From Trogon surrucura (taxonomy: Eukaryota > Chordata > Aves > Trogoniformes > Trogonidae), in assembly GCA_020746105.1 (NCBI GenBank), contig CM036618.1:15545001-15609000 (forward strand): a DNA stretch of 64,000 bases. The letters run 5' to 3'. The translations under genes were made by a program, and so were the position numbers. Of the stretch, positions 23,883 through 35,500 are shown in pieces; position 1 is the first letter of the stretch, and each line of letters begins with the position of its first letter. The notes under the pieces were generated by a model. The model saw only the letters and a program-made list of their open reading frames with translations. It made no database searches and was not told the DNA's origin.

Positions 23883-24910
23883 TCACGAATCATCACAACT
23901 TGATTCGTTTTTTTAATATCTACAGTTTTATGAGAAGAACTACAGTGTCTCAGCTGCTTTCTGCATGCTGGTAAAGAAGGGTGTAGATATTCTGTAGTTC
24001 TTGTTTCATATCATCATAATTGTCAGCTTCACTTAGTTATCTGATTCTATATGGCATCTCAGCTAATATTAGATGCCAAAGTTTAGGTGAATAAGTAGAG
24101 CTTTACAGGTTGATCAACACAGGCAGTTGACTCTAGAATACAGGTCAGAAATCAGGCACTGGAAATGGGACTCAAGTGCCTAAATACAAGGGTTTGTGTC
24201 CTGAAGTATCCAAGGTACCCATATGGGCCTGATAGATATGACAGAGAACAGAAAAAAAGACCTAGGCTCTTGTGGCAACTAGAGGCTTGGTAAATTGCTA
24301 TAGGATATCGGAAGCATAACTGAATACCTATAGCTAGGAAATACAGTTGTGCACAATGCTGGATTGCACTGAGTTTCCTCGCAGAAATACAGTTTTCCCT
24401 TCAGCTAACTGCAGCAGGCTCCTAACTCACTACTTTGAGCATTATTTGCCTGGTAAATCTGGATGTGATGAAACATCTATCATGAGGTCCCCCAGTCTCA
24501 ATTCAGTTTTCTGAACCCAACTTTTTATTGCTATTTGACTCCTCATGCTGAGTGTGCCTAAGACATATGCACAGAGGTGGTAAATATGACGTAAGAAATA
24601 CAGGGAGGTTTGTGTCCTGTGTAGGTAGATAGAATAGTCTAGGACATCTTAACAGCACTAGCTGTCATTGTATGGGCAAGTGAATGGAGTCTTTGATAAA
24701 AAAAAATAGTTTTATTATAGTATAACGTATATAGAGAAGAAAATATAACTTATAAGCCAAGGATGTGTGAAATAAATGCAGAATTCCAAGTGTGACTAAG
24801 AAAGTATATTGCACGTTGATTTTAATAACCCTGTACTAATTAGACATTATGAATAAGGCAACAGGTACAGCATTAGAATAACTGTTAAAGCCACAAAGAG
24901 TGCTTTGTGA
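23883..24910. other. No gene seen; left flank of the full-length CR1
   Basis: AT-rich sequence without recognisable genes. It is the 3'-side flank of the CR1 at 24911. I see no target duplication shared with the other flank. Confidence 0.6.
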
Positions 24911-24925
24911 TCATAGAATCATAGA
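24911..24925 (-). repeat. CR1 3' octamer tail, two units
   Basis: On the minus strand the element ends with two units related to ATTCTATG. This short tandem replaces a poly(A) tail in CR1 elements and is thought to be the RT recognition end. The sibling at 10248 has only one unit. Confidence 0.9.
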
Positions 24926-24991
24926 ATGTTAGGGATTGGAAGGAACCTTGAAAGATCATCAAGTCCAATCCCCCTGCCAGAGCAGGAATGC

Positions 24992-27876
24992 CTAGACTAT
25001 GCCACACAGGAACGTGTCCAGGCAGGTCTTGAATGTCTCCAGAGAAGGAGACTCCACAACCTCTCTGGGCAGCCTGTTCCAGGGCTCCGTCACCCTCACT
25101 GAGAAGAAGTTTCTTCTCGAGTTTAAGCGGAACCTCTTATGTTCCAGTTTCAGCCCATTACCCCTTGTCCTATCAGTGGCTGTCACCGAGAAGAGCCTGG
25201 CTCCATCCTCGGGACACTCACCCTTGATATATTTGTAAACATTAATGAGGTCACCCCTCAGCCTCCTCTTCTCCAAACTAAAGAGCCCCAGCTCCTTCAG
25301 TCTTTTCTCATAAGGGAGATGCTCCACTCCCTTAATCATCCTAGTTGCCCTGTGCTGGACTCTCTCCAGCAGTTGCCTGTCTTTCTTGAACTGAGGGGCC
25401 CAGAACTGGACACAATATTCCAGATGGGGTCTCACCAGGGCAGAGTAGAGGGGAAGGAGAACCTCTCTCGATCTACTAACCACTCCCCTTCTAATACACC
25501 CCAGGATGCCATTGGCCTTCCTGGCCACAAGGGCACACTGCTGGCTCATGGTCATCCTGCTGTCCCCCATGACTCCCAGGTCCCTTTCCCCTACACTACT
25601 CTCTAATAAGTCATTCCCCAACTTATACTGGAACCTGGGGTTGTTCCTACCCAGATGCAAGACCCTACATTTACCCTTGTTATATTTCATTAAATTTTTC
25701 CCTGCCCAACCCTCCAGCCTGTCCAGGTCTTGCTGGATGGCAGCACAGCCTTCTGGTGTGTCAGCCACTCCTCCCAGCTTGGTGTCATCAGCAAACTTGC
25801 TGATAGTACTCTCTAGTCCCTCATCCAAGTCATCGATGAATATATTGAATAATACTGGTCCCAGTACCGACCCTTGAGGGACTCCACTGGATACAGACCT
25901 CCAACCAGACTCCGCCCCATTGACCACAACTCTTTGGCTTCTTCCCCTTAGCCAGTTCACAGTCCACCTCACTACCCGAGAGTCTAGACCACACTTCCTC
26001 AGTTTAGCAGCAAGGATGCTGTGGGAGACTGTGTCAAATGCTTTACTGAAGTCAAGGTAGACCACATCCACCGCTCTGCCATCATCTATCCACCTTGTTA
26101 TATCCTCATAAAAGGCTACGAGGTTAGTCAAGCACGACTTCCCTTTGGTGAAGCCATGTTGACTGTCTCTAATGACCCTCTTATCCCTGATATGCCTTGA
26201 GATGGCACCAAGGATAAGTCGTTCCATCACTTTCCCAGGGATGGAGGTGAGGCTGACCGGTCTATAGTTACCCGGGTCCTCCTTCTTGCCCTTTTTGAAG
26301 ACTGGAGTGACATTTGCTTCCCTCCAGTCCTCAGGCACCTCTCTCGTCTCCCAAGACTTGGCAAAGATGATGGAGAGTGGTCTAGCAATGACATCAGCCA
26401 GCTCCCTCAGCACCCGTGGATGCATCCCGTCTGGACCCATGGATTTAGGGATGTCCAGATTGCTTAATTGGTCCCTAACCCAGTCCTCATCAACCAAAGC
26501 AAACTCCTCCACTGCCCTGACTTCCTCTGGGGCCTCAGGGGAACGGGGCTCCTCAGGACAGCCTCCGGCAGAGTAGACAGAGGCGAAGAAGGCATTCAGT
26601 AACTCTGCCTTCTCTGTATCATGTGTCACCAAGGCACCCACCTCATTCATCAGTGGGCCTACATTGCCTCTGGTGTTAGTTTTATCTGCCACGTATTTGA
26701 AAAAGCTCTTCCTGTTGTCCTTGACCCTCTCGCCAGGTTCAATTCTAGGGAGGCCTTTGCTTTCCTAGTTGCCTCCCTACATCCTCGGACAACAGCCTTA
26801 TATTCTTCCCAAGTGGCCAGCCCTGCCTTCCAAGATCTGTAAATTCTCCTCTTGCCCTTGAGCTTACCCAGCAGATCCCTGTTTAGCCACGCAGGTCTCC
26901 TGGCTCCCTTCCTTGACTTCCTACGTGTCGGAATGCTCCGATCTTGAGCACGGTAGAAGCAGTCCCTGAACGCTAACCAACTATCTTGGGCCCCTTTACC
27001 TTCAAACAGCCTTGCCCATGGGATTTTCTTGAGTAATTGTTTGAAAAATCCAAAGTTTGCCTTGGCGACGTCCAGGGTTGCAATTCTGCTTGCTGTTTTG
27101 TTTCTGCTACATGAGATCCTGAACTCCACCATTTCATGGTCACTGCAGCCAAGGCAGCCCTCAACCTTTACTGCTTCAACCAGATCCTCCTTGTTAGCGA
27201 GGATGAGGTCCAGCAGTGCTCCTCTCCTAGTCGGCTCCTCCACCATTTGCATCAGAAAATTATCATCGATGCACTGGAGGAACCTCCTGGACTGTGGCTG
27301 GCTGGCTGAGTTGTCCTTCCAGCAAATATCAGGGAAGTTAAAATCTCCCACGACAACCAGGGCCTGTGATTGTGAGACCGCTCTCAGCTGCCTGTAGAAG
27401 GCCTCATCAACTTCCTCACCCTGATCTGGTGGCCTGTAATAGACACCCACAACAGTATCTCTCCTGCCAGCCTGCCCCTTAATTCTAACCCATACACTCT
27501 CAACTTGCTCCTCCTCCATGCCTGGATGGTATTCAAGACATTGTAGTTGCTCTTTGACATAAAGAGCGACTCCACCACCTCGCCTGGCTGGCCTGTCTTT
27601 CCTGAAAAGGACATAGCCACCCATGACCACATTCCAGTCATGTGAGCTGTCCCACCATGTCTCTGTAATTGCCACCAGGTCATAATCTCCTGCCCGAACC
27701 CAGGTTTCTAGCTCCTCCTGCTTATTCCCCATGCTGCGTGCATTGGTGTATAAGCATTTCAGGGAGCAAGCTGAGCACACTGATCTCACCCTAGGGGGAT
27801 GGGAGGCCACCCGGTCCTCATAATTTCTAGAGCACTGCCCCGCTGCAATCCCAGCTATAACCCCATCCCCCTTCAT
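24992..27876 (-). pseudogene. CR1 ORF2: endonuclease-reverse transcriptase, one frameshift
   Basis: The enzyme that nicks target DNA and reverse-transcribes the CR1 RNA. The first frame (27876-26659, 405 codons) holds the APE-type endonuclease: TNARS (Asn ~45), ITETWWD (Glu ~72), GGGVALYVKE, VGVYYRPP, GDFNFPD (~177) and SDHEMVEF (~245). The second frame (26692-24992, 566 codons) holds the RT: KSMGPDG (~84), YLDFSKAFD (~213), [11 protein letters not shown] (~269), catalytic FADD (~300), then the CR1 tail ending [15 protein letters not shown]. The span of about 960 codons fits full-length CR1 ORF2. The two frames meet at a run one base shorter (near 26725) than in the sibling copy, so this is a single 1-base deletion, not a natural two-protein arrangement. 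The start lies two bases after the ORF1 stop. Confidence 0.95.
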
Positions 27877-27878
27877 AT

Positions 27879-28988
27879 CTAGTTTAAAGAACGCTCTATG
27901 AGTCCCGCCAGCTCATGACCAAGGATCCTTTTTTCCCTTTGTGCCTTTTGAACCCCAGCTTGTTTCAGTAGACCAGGTGCCCTGTAGATCTCCCCATGGT
28001 TAAAAAATCCAAAGCTAGACCGCTGGCACCACCCCTTTAGCCAAGTATTAATCTGCTGCACTTTGTCAAACCTACCACTATTTTCCCTCATAATTGAGGG
28101 AATAGAGGCAAACACAACCTGTGCGCCTGATCCTTCTAGCATCCGCCCCAGTGCCCTAAAGTCCCTTTTGATTGCTTCTGGCTGTCTCTCTACTATCTCA
28201 TCATTACCGATCTGCATAACCAAAAGCGGGTAATAGTCCGTGGGTTTGACCAGACCAGGAAGCTTCTTGATAACATCCTTAACTCGGGCCCCAGGAAGGC
28301 AGCAGACTTCCCTGTGGGTCGGATCAGGGTGGCAGACAGGGCCCTCTGTTCCCCTCAGGAGGGAGTCTCCAATTACAATTACCCTCCTTTTTTTCTTAGA
28401 TGAAGAAGTCCTAATGCGTGTATCCGAGTGACTCACCCTAGACAGCCCTATGGGTGAACCCTCCACTGACTCTTCCTTGGCCTGGCTCACACTGTCTAGA
28501 GCCCCATACCTGTTTCGCAGGGGCAACTGGGCAGGTGAGGGAGGCCGGGCAGGGATTTTCCTTCCTCTCCTGGCAGGCACCTGTTTCCACTCTTCCCTAT
28601 CCTTTAGGTCCCCCCCTTTTGCCTGATGGCCAGAGGTGGGGGGATATTCAGCTCTTTGCAGAGCTTGCTGCTCGCCATTCAGGACGTGACTCCACCGATC
28701 TGTCTCTCTCTCCGACTCCCTAATGCTCCTCAGCCTTTCTACTTCCTCCTTCAGTTGAGCCACCAGGCTGAGCAGATCGCTCACCTGGTCACATCGGACA
28801 CAAGTGTCACTTCCACTACCCTCCATGGCCAGTGCCAGGCTCCGGCATTCTCTGCAGCCCGAGGCCTGAACACCCACATGCTTACGTGGGGCCTCTGTCT
28901 GGGTGCCCACAGTTTTTCTAACAACCATTGACCTGGTGGCAACCATAGTTGGCTCTACAATACAAAGACTCTCCGGAAAGCTAAGCAC
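27879..28988 (-). CDS. CR1 ORF1 protein, zinc-finger-like plus SGNH esterase-like, intact
   Basis: An uninterrupted 369-codon frame. CR1 ORF1 proteins bind the element's RNA in a cytoplasmic particle, and many carry an esterase-like domain. Visible in order: CREC (Cys45, Cys48) and CVRC (Cys63, Cys66) forming a zinc-binding-like cluster; a short heptad-like coiled coil (~70-98, LSLVAQLKEEVERLR); a basic, proline-rich linker (~130-200); and an SGNH-hydrolase-like domain from ~202 with the nucleophile motif VIGDSLL (Ser209) and an IGNDE block (~260). The expected C-terminal Asp-x-x-His block reads AGVQ (344-347), so both catalytic partners look replaced. The stop TAG is 2 nt before the ORF2 ATG. 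Start choice: the first ATG in frame (MLSFPE); an internal Met at 15 is also possible. Confidence 0.9.
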   Translation of the reverse strand: MLSFPESLCIVEPTMVATRSMVVRKTVGTQTEAPRKHVGVQASGCRECRSLALAMEGSGSDTCVRCDQVSDLLSLVAQLKEEVERLRSIRESERETDRWSHVLNGEQQALQRAEYPPTSGHQAKGGDLKDREEWKQVPARRGRKIPARPPSPAQLPLRNRYGALDSVSQAKEESVEGSPIGLSRVSHSDTRIRTSSSKKKRRVIVIGDSLLRGTEGPVCHPDPTHREVCCLPGARVKDVIKKLPGLVKPTDYYPLLVMQIGNDEIVERQPEAIKRDFRALGRMLEGSGAQVVFASIPSIMRENSGRFDKVQQINTWLKGWCQRSSFGFFNHGEIYRAPGLLKQAGVQKAQREKRILGHELAGLIERSLN

Positions 28989-29547
28989 GGAATAGTCTAC
29001 AGGCCTTTTAAGTACTTGCCTTTTAACAAAGACTTACCCTTTTGTTCGGTGGGCAGGGACTAGTCCCCGCCCTCCCAAAGGCTTCTTATACCCTGAAGGC
29101 AGAGTTAGCAGCTGATCACCGTGTTTAAAATCGCCGCGCCGCTGAGGGTGGCTCCGCCCACGTTATCTCGGGTGTCCGCCCTGGAGCTGCCGGTGCGGCC
29201 TCAGGTGTGGCTGCTGTAGCCGGCTTAAAAAAAGCCCCTCAAAAGTTTTTTGCCAGCCTTTTTTTTTTGCTTAGATTCCTTCCCCAGTGCAGTCTTACCT
29301 GCTCTGAAGCTGGGCTCAACAGCAAAATGGCCTTTACCTCCTGATCACCGTGTTTAAAATCGCCGGGCCGCTGGGGGTGGCTCCGCCCACGCTATCTCGG
29401 GTGTCCGCCCTGGAGCTGCCGGTGCGGCCTCAGGTGTGGTTGCTGTAGCCTGCTTAAAAAAAGCCCCCCAAAAGCTTTTTGCCAGCCTTTTTTTTTTTTT
29501 TTTGCTTAGATTCCTTCCCCAGTGCAGTCTTACCTGCTCTGAAGCTG
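28989..29547 (-). promoter_or_regulatory. CR1 5'UTR with internal promoter
   Basis: GC-rich leader upstream of ORF1. On the minus strand it contains a GC-box-like GGGCGGGG at 29072-29065, a TATAAG at about 29090-29085, and in each monomer a GTGGGCGGAGCC block. LINE 5'UTRs hold internal promoters so that new full-length copies can be transcribed; that role here is inferred from position and motifs. CpG density is markedly higher than in the flanking DNA. Confidence 0.6.
29112..29547 (-). repeat. Two tandem 5'UTR monomers of CR1 (229-bp period)
   Basis: A block starting CTGATCACCGTGTTTAAAATC and ending CTGCTCTGAAGCTG occurs at 29112-29311 and again at 29341-29547. The start-to-start distance is 229 bp. 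The two are nearly identical apart from a few substitutions and a T-run length change. A 29-bp link (29312-29340) separates them, and the outer monomer lacks that part, so it is truncated at the element's 5' end. This resembles tandem promoter monomers of some mammalian L1 families. Confidence 0.93.
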
Positions 29548-32500
29548 AAGCAAAATATCCTGTACTAATAACAATATGAGTTAAAATTAGAATTTAATGT
29601 GGGTTGTTTTAATTCAAACTGATACATTAAGTGGTATAATTCTGAGAAGTGTCTGGGCACCTTTCTGAAAACACATTAGCTTCAACTGTTGAAAATAAAA
29701 GGAATTCAGACCCCATGTTTGAAATTAACAAAGGTTTTTGTTCAGAATTTCATCAGGTTTTGTAGGGAGAGCACACATAGAGCATGTCCTATGCCAGAAT
29801 ACATAGAATAATTTAGTATAAAATATATATGTGTATTTTCATCCCTGAAATTTTTGATCAAAAATGTTTGTAAATGCTTCCAGATTTCCAGATTATTAGT
29901 TGAAATTTATGTCAGACTCTGTGATCTGTTCTGCAAAACAGGGTAGTCACATAACTTTAACTTTTAATACCCGTCTACATGTCCAAGCAATCTGCCATGT
30001 TTGCCATTATTAGATGTCTTGGCTGTCATGCGATAAGTCTGAGCATGTACTTAAGCATTTATCATATCTCAGTTGTTTTACACATATGTCTTGCTGCAGG
30101 TTTCACACTTCAGCAATGAGGATGAAAAGCTCAGATTCAAGGAATGATTAGCATTTGAAGAAAATCTGCCCATATTATTCCTCAGTAAATCCAGGAATTA
30201 TGTCTCCATGTCTTACTCTCATTTTTTAGCAGAAATTTCAGGAACCATCTTTCCTTTGAAAGAAAAATAGTAAAAAAAGTTAATATCTAGAGGCTTTGCA
30301 GACAAAACTTTAAAATGATGATTTGACATACTCTCCTTCATACCAGAAGAAGAGGTAATCATCACAGTAGTTCTTGGTGAGGACCTGGAGAAGTAAGACA
30401 GGATGAAGAGTTAGGCTTACTCATCAAACAGGATTGAATTCCCCAATCAACTGTTTCAAGCTATTGATAGAAACACGAAATACACAGTCAGAAGCAGAAT
30501 TTAATTTCCCTGGAAAAAATTTAAGTTTAATCTCTCATTAATGTATATAAGACAACCTTGTTGGGGCACTAAGTGAAAATTAAATAAGAACTAATTATTC
30601 ATGTCTGGAATATAAGAAAACACTTTTCTAAGGAATTAATTTATCTTGTAATAGGTACTACAGAGAATTATTTTTCACCAACAAGATTTGAGAAGTTTTT
30701 GACAAGATTTTTCTGACTACCATTTTTTGGAAGACTTTATGCTTTAGTATGTCTAGGTTTCAGCTCATCTATACTTTATGTGGTGATTTTCTCCCAGTTG
30801 CCTTTCTTTTGGAACTCTTGAGCTTTGCTTTTTTTTTGTAAAATAAGGCACAAGATTTTCAGATTATGAAGTAGCTTAATGATACCATGGAACCGAAGTT
30901 TTTCTCAAAAACATCCCTATAATCACAAAAAAAAATACGGTTTCTTGGAGCTTCCTCTCAGCACTTAACCACCTGTTGAAGACCTCACGTTTCTTTGAGA
31001 TCAGCTTCAATTGGAGTGTTCACTGAACTTCCACAGGAATCAAAATTTCTCACTTATCAGTCTGGCTACAACATACACTTCTCTGACATTACTTTCAGTG
31101 GCTAAGGCATGTAAGAAAATTAACATCTGTAAAAATAAAACCCCAATCTCGATTAAAATATCGCAATGTAAATATAGCTCCCAATCTCCCTAGACAGAAA
31201 ATGCGAGAATGGACTACATCTGACAGATGGTCAGCTCACTGCTTGGTGGTTCCATGTGCAGGGACACTAAGGTGACAGTGCTATCTGGAATAGGACTATG
31301 ACCAGCTATCATTTCCTTCCCGAATGTTTGATTGAGTTTAGGAGAGTCTCATCATAAACCAAATAAGATCTTCATGATAAAGGCACTAGTCTCTAAGGAG
31401 AGAAAATATTATCGCAGAGAAAGAAGTAGCTGATTTGCTTTCAATAAAAAAATGAATACCTTAGCAGAATATCCCGCAAATGTAACAACATAATTAAAAA
31501 ATATAAAATTGATGCCATCCATGAGATACACGGTAGCTTTGACATCTTTTAATTTCTCTTTCATTCACTTTTTATTTTCCTGATGCACTTTAGAGAACAT
31601 TTGTATTTGTTTTTATTGCCAATATAAAGCTTACCAGATACCCCTCAACAATCTCCATGCTTGTTTCTAATTATAACCAAATTCTGAACATTGTATAATC
31701 TCGTATTTCCTATTCAAAACTCTTAGGTGGGCATGTCTTGATTAAAATAGTAGTGGCAGATTTGGTGCAACATTGTTTTTCTGCTACAGTATGGAGACTA
31801 CTCCACCATCAAACACAGAGTTTTATACAACACGTGGAATTTTAGGACTCAGTTCAGCAGCTTTGTGGAGCAGGAAAAATGTCTGTCTTGTTTCAGAGAA
31901 ATAGGATCAATTTATTACCCTTATACCATGAGGCTTTTCTGTTACACATCAATGTATTGTGTCTTCTTCCTTATCTTTAGCTATCACAACTACAAATATA
32001 GTCAAAAGTGAACATCCTTATCATAACATTTCATATTATTATGTACTGAAGCAAAAAAAAAAAAAGAAAAAGTTTTCAAGTGATTTGTTGTTCTCCTGTA
32101 AGAAGGCTCACAAAGGACTGTAGAAATTGATAACAACAACTACACTGAGTAAGCTGAAACATTATTCTGGTTTTCATTTTGTTTTGTGAGTTTTCTAACA
32201 TTTAGACCTAAACATTTAGACAGTAGAGAACAACAAATGTATTAAATAACAGAGTATTTACGTTCAGGAAAATGCAGCATTTATTAAAACTTAGACATGT
32301 TCTCATTATTTTTTCAAAACTTACTGCAAGATGCATTCACGAGAAAAATACATCATTGCAAACACTTTCTTTGAGTGCGTAGGTATATTAGAGTGGAGGA
32401 AGTTTGGAAGAAAAGTCTTTCAAATGTTATTGATACTTCAGTCAACTACAAATCCCTCCAATAAACCTTATATCTTATAACTGCAAGAGGAAACAAAAAG

Positions 32501-35500
32501 TAGGGTCAGGTGTAGTGCTCAGGACTTCACATCTCTAGAAGTTAACCAGGAACAATTCACATGGAGTTAAGGAAGAGCTGAAGCCAGTCTACACCCTTCC
32601 CATTTGGGTTCACTTCACCCAAGACAGATGTGCATGAGCCTGTGTGAAAACATTCAACTTGCTGTAGTTCTTCCTTGCAGCAGTGACCTGGATTTTGAGC
32701 TACATCCACATTTGCAAAAAGTCCCTTATAAGCCATGGGGATGTCTTATACTAAAAATATTTTTTTACATTTTTTCTGTAAACAGTAGACACTGTATTAA
32801 CTTGTGGTTAAAGGACAAACTCAAACACAAAAGACAAGGGGACAAGCCTGAGTTCTTCCCCTGCAACCTCAGGTAATCTAATTTCCTTCTCAGTTCCTGC
32901 AAAATAGAACAAGGAATGATAATCAATAATGTTTCATGACCTTACAGAGATACTGTGTGCATCAGTGCATGACAATATGATAGAAATCAAGTCTGTGAAG
33001 AAACTCCTAATTTCCTTATTTCTGAACTCTGCAGGAGTTTCACAGTCATAACTACCCTGAACATTTCCATACCAAAATTACCCTGAAGCTGTTGTGGTTG
33101 TTCCTGTTGTAGGCAGAAAAGGAGAGAAAAACAAAGGAAAAAAATCCTTAAAAGACAGATTTCTGAGCCACTGTCTCCCATCACTCTGCAGTTAAGAAAG
33201 GCTTCAAAGCCCCTATGAATGAAACACTCTATCCTCATGATTTTGTGAGATCAGGCTCAGTGCCTGCCAGGTCCAGGTCTTGCTCCACATGCTGGTAAAA
33301 CACAGCAGAAATTCCAGGGCCGCGGTTGTGCAACATCACAATTTTCCTGTGTTATATGACCTTCTGAGCAAGCAGAACGAATGATGGAAGAAAGGGGGCT
33401 GAAGGGAGAATGGGCACTGTATCTGCCTTATAACATCCAGCAAATACAGGCTTATCTAGCTGCAAAGATGTTGAAGATATTTGAACTGTTTCAGTTCCTG
33501 GATTTCCCTGACTAGTCCCGCGTTAACAATGGCCAGAGCATGCTAAAGTACGAATTATGTGAAGCCTGCTGGATGCTAATCAATTATTTTCTGGTTTGAG
33601 TGATTTTGAATGAATTCATTAGCAAAACTATTATTTGGGATATGACAGGTAACATTTTTCTCACTCAGATTTTATCAAAGAGACAAAGGTAGGAAAAATG
33701 GATATACCTGCTATTTTGTTCATTATGTCCACAGATAGGCTAAGTACCGCAGAATCTTGCAATGTGTTCTTAAAATTGTAAGTAATGATGTCTTTGAATG
33801 ATAAATCAGTGGTGCAGAGTTCTTAAACTTAGAGAGGCAGTATAGAACATTTCCACACTGCCACTCCCAGATATGCCCTGTAAATCAGTAGATACATTGT
33901 AATTCAAATTTTGACAAGTTTCCAGGAAAGCTATACAGCTCATTGTTGAAAAACATAAAATATAAATTGAATGAGAGATCCTGTTTTGTGGAGCTTATTG
34001 CTTTCCACTGCTGCTAGATGTATTCACACATTCCAGCTGACCTTTCTCAGCTTTCACAGCAGGAGGTACTAGCTTGAATTTGCCACCCACATTGCCCCTT
34101 TTATCTGTCCCACCAGAGATGTAGGTAGCTGAAAATTAGAGAAACATGAAGCTCTAGGGAGTCAATTCACAGGGAATGATATTAAATTTTCCTTCAATCT
34201 GGAGGCACATGCAGCTGTGACACTTGGATTTCAAATAAAGCCACATAAAAATGCCCTCACCGGGAGTCTGGTCCAGGCAAGAGACAGAGAAGGTTGGTAT
34301 TGGCTAAGTCTTTCCTTATTCCCTCTACAAGTGGCCTCCTGTGAGAGAGCGATGTTTCTGGGGGAAGAGAGACTTATTGATTACGACACAAATACAAAAA
34401 GTAGCTTGATTTGCAGAGCCAGCTGCGTCAGCAGTACTAGAAGAAACACAGATAGCTCAGGGTTTTGAGCTGAGAATTTCCAGATCATCCAGATATTCTC
34501 ATAATCCATGAAGTGGGGAAGGACAGATACCCTAGTATAAGTGTTAGTTGCTAAGGTCACCCATGTGCCCTACCTCAAAACAAATTTCTTTCTAAAGCTT
34601 CATCTCATTTTGTATTCACAGCAGGCAGAACACCAGGTGGGCTGTTTTCATTTGAATCCTTGGCATCCTAAGGCTGAATCCCCTAATGCTTAGAAATGTT
34701 CCAGCTCCTGACTTCTCATCAACAAGGCCTGAACCAAACTGAAATATCAACTTACTCACTCAAAAAAACCCACTATCTTCAGCCTTGCTTGAGGCCTCTA
34801 CCTCTGGAGAGGTACCTCTACGTAGAGAGGTAGGTTTATAGCCAAAGGTGAAGCAAGTTAGTGCTTGTGGTTTTATTACAGGTATATCACTGTTCTGTTA
34901 ATGATGTAACAATTGCAATAGCATTTATTTGGTGACCCCGTAGTCGATAACAGGATGGAGATAAAACAAAGTGTATGAATTCTCTTAATATCATCCACCA
35001 AAGAGAAATATCTTGACAAGACAAGCAAGAGTAACCATATTTTTACACTCCTGCCCCAGAGGAGTTTCTCATTAAACACATATTTATTTACAGAGATAAA
35101 GTTGAAAGGTAACAGTTATTTCACAAATAGTGTCCTATAGTGGCTATTAAAGTCAGCTAGTCAGTAGAGGGCACTGAAGGGAACATTGTAATAGATTCCG
35201 TTGATACAACCACCGCTGCCACCAGCTCCTGATGATTTGAGACTCTATGAATGTCTGCAACCCCTTGTATTTTGTTAATATTGTTGTTTGATAAGAAAGC
35301 CATTTACCTGCTGTGTGTGATGAGGTTCCTAGATAGATGTTATTTTTTTACTTTCTGCTCACTTAGCATTTTGTCTCTTGCAGAAATACGGAATGATTTT
35401 TTTTTTTTACTTTTTTTGAGGTACCTGAGAAAATTATAGAAAAACTGTATAACTACCCACATTACCTTTTAAACACTAGGATACTTTGTCAGAGATCTTT

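Larger units (their letters stand above)
24911..29547 (-). mobile_element. Near full-length CR1 LINE retrotransposon
   Basis: A complete-looking CR1 of about 4.64 kb on the minus strand, with two promoter monomers (29547-29112), the rest of the 5'UTR, ORF1 (28988-27879), ORF2 (27876-24992), a short 3'UTR of about 80 bp and a two-unit octamer tail at 24911-24925. CR1 copies are usually severely 5'-truncated, so one with both ORFs and 5'UTR is rare. The only clear coding lesion I see is one missing base in ORF2. A young 1.9-kb sibling lies at 10248-12155. No target-site duplication is evident. CR1 elements move by target-primed reverse transcription of their own RNA. Confidence 0.97.

Noticed and set aside
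26659..26692. Overlap of the two ORF2 frames as programmed frameshifting
   Set aside because: The sibling copy has one more base in the same run and stays in frame, so a simple deletion explains it.
28240..28931. Plus-strand ORFs of 63-101 codons
   Set aside because: Antisense shadows of the GC-rich CR1 ORF1; no motif of their own.
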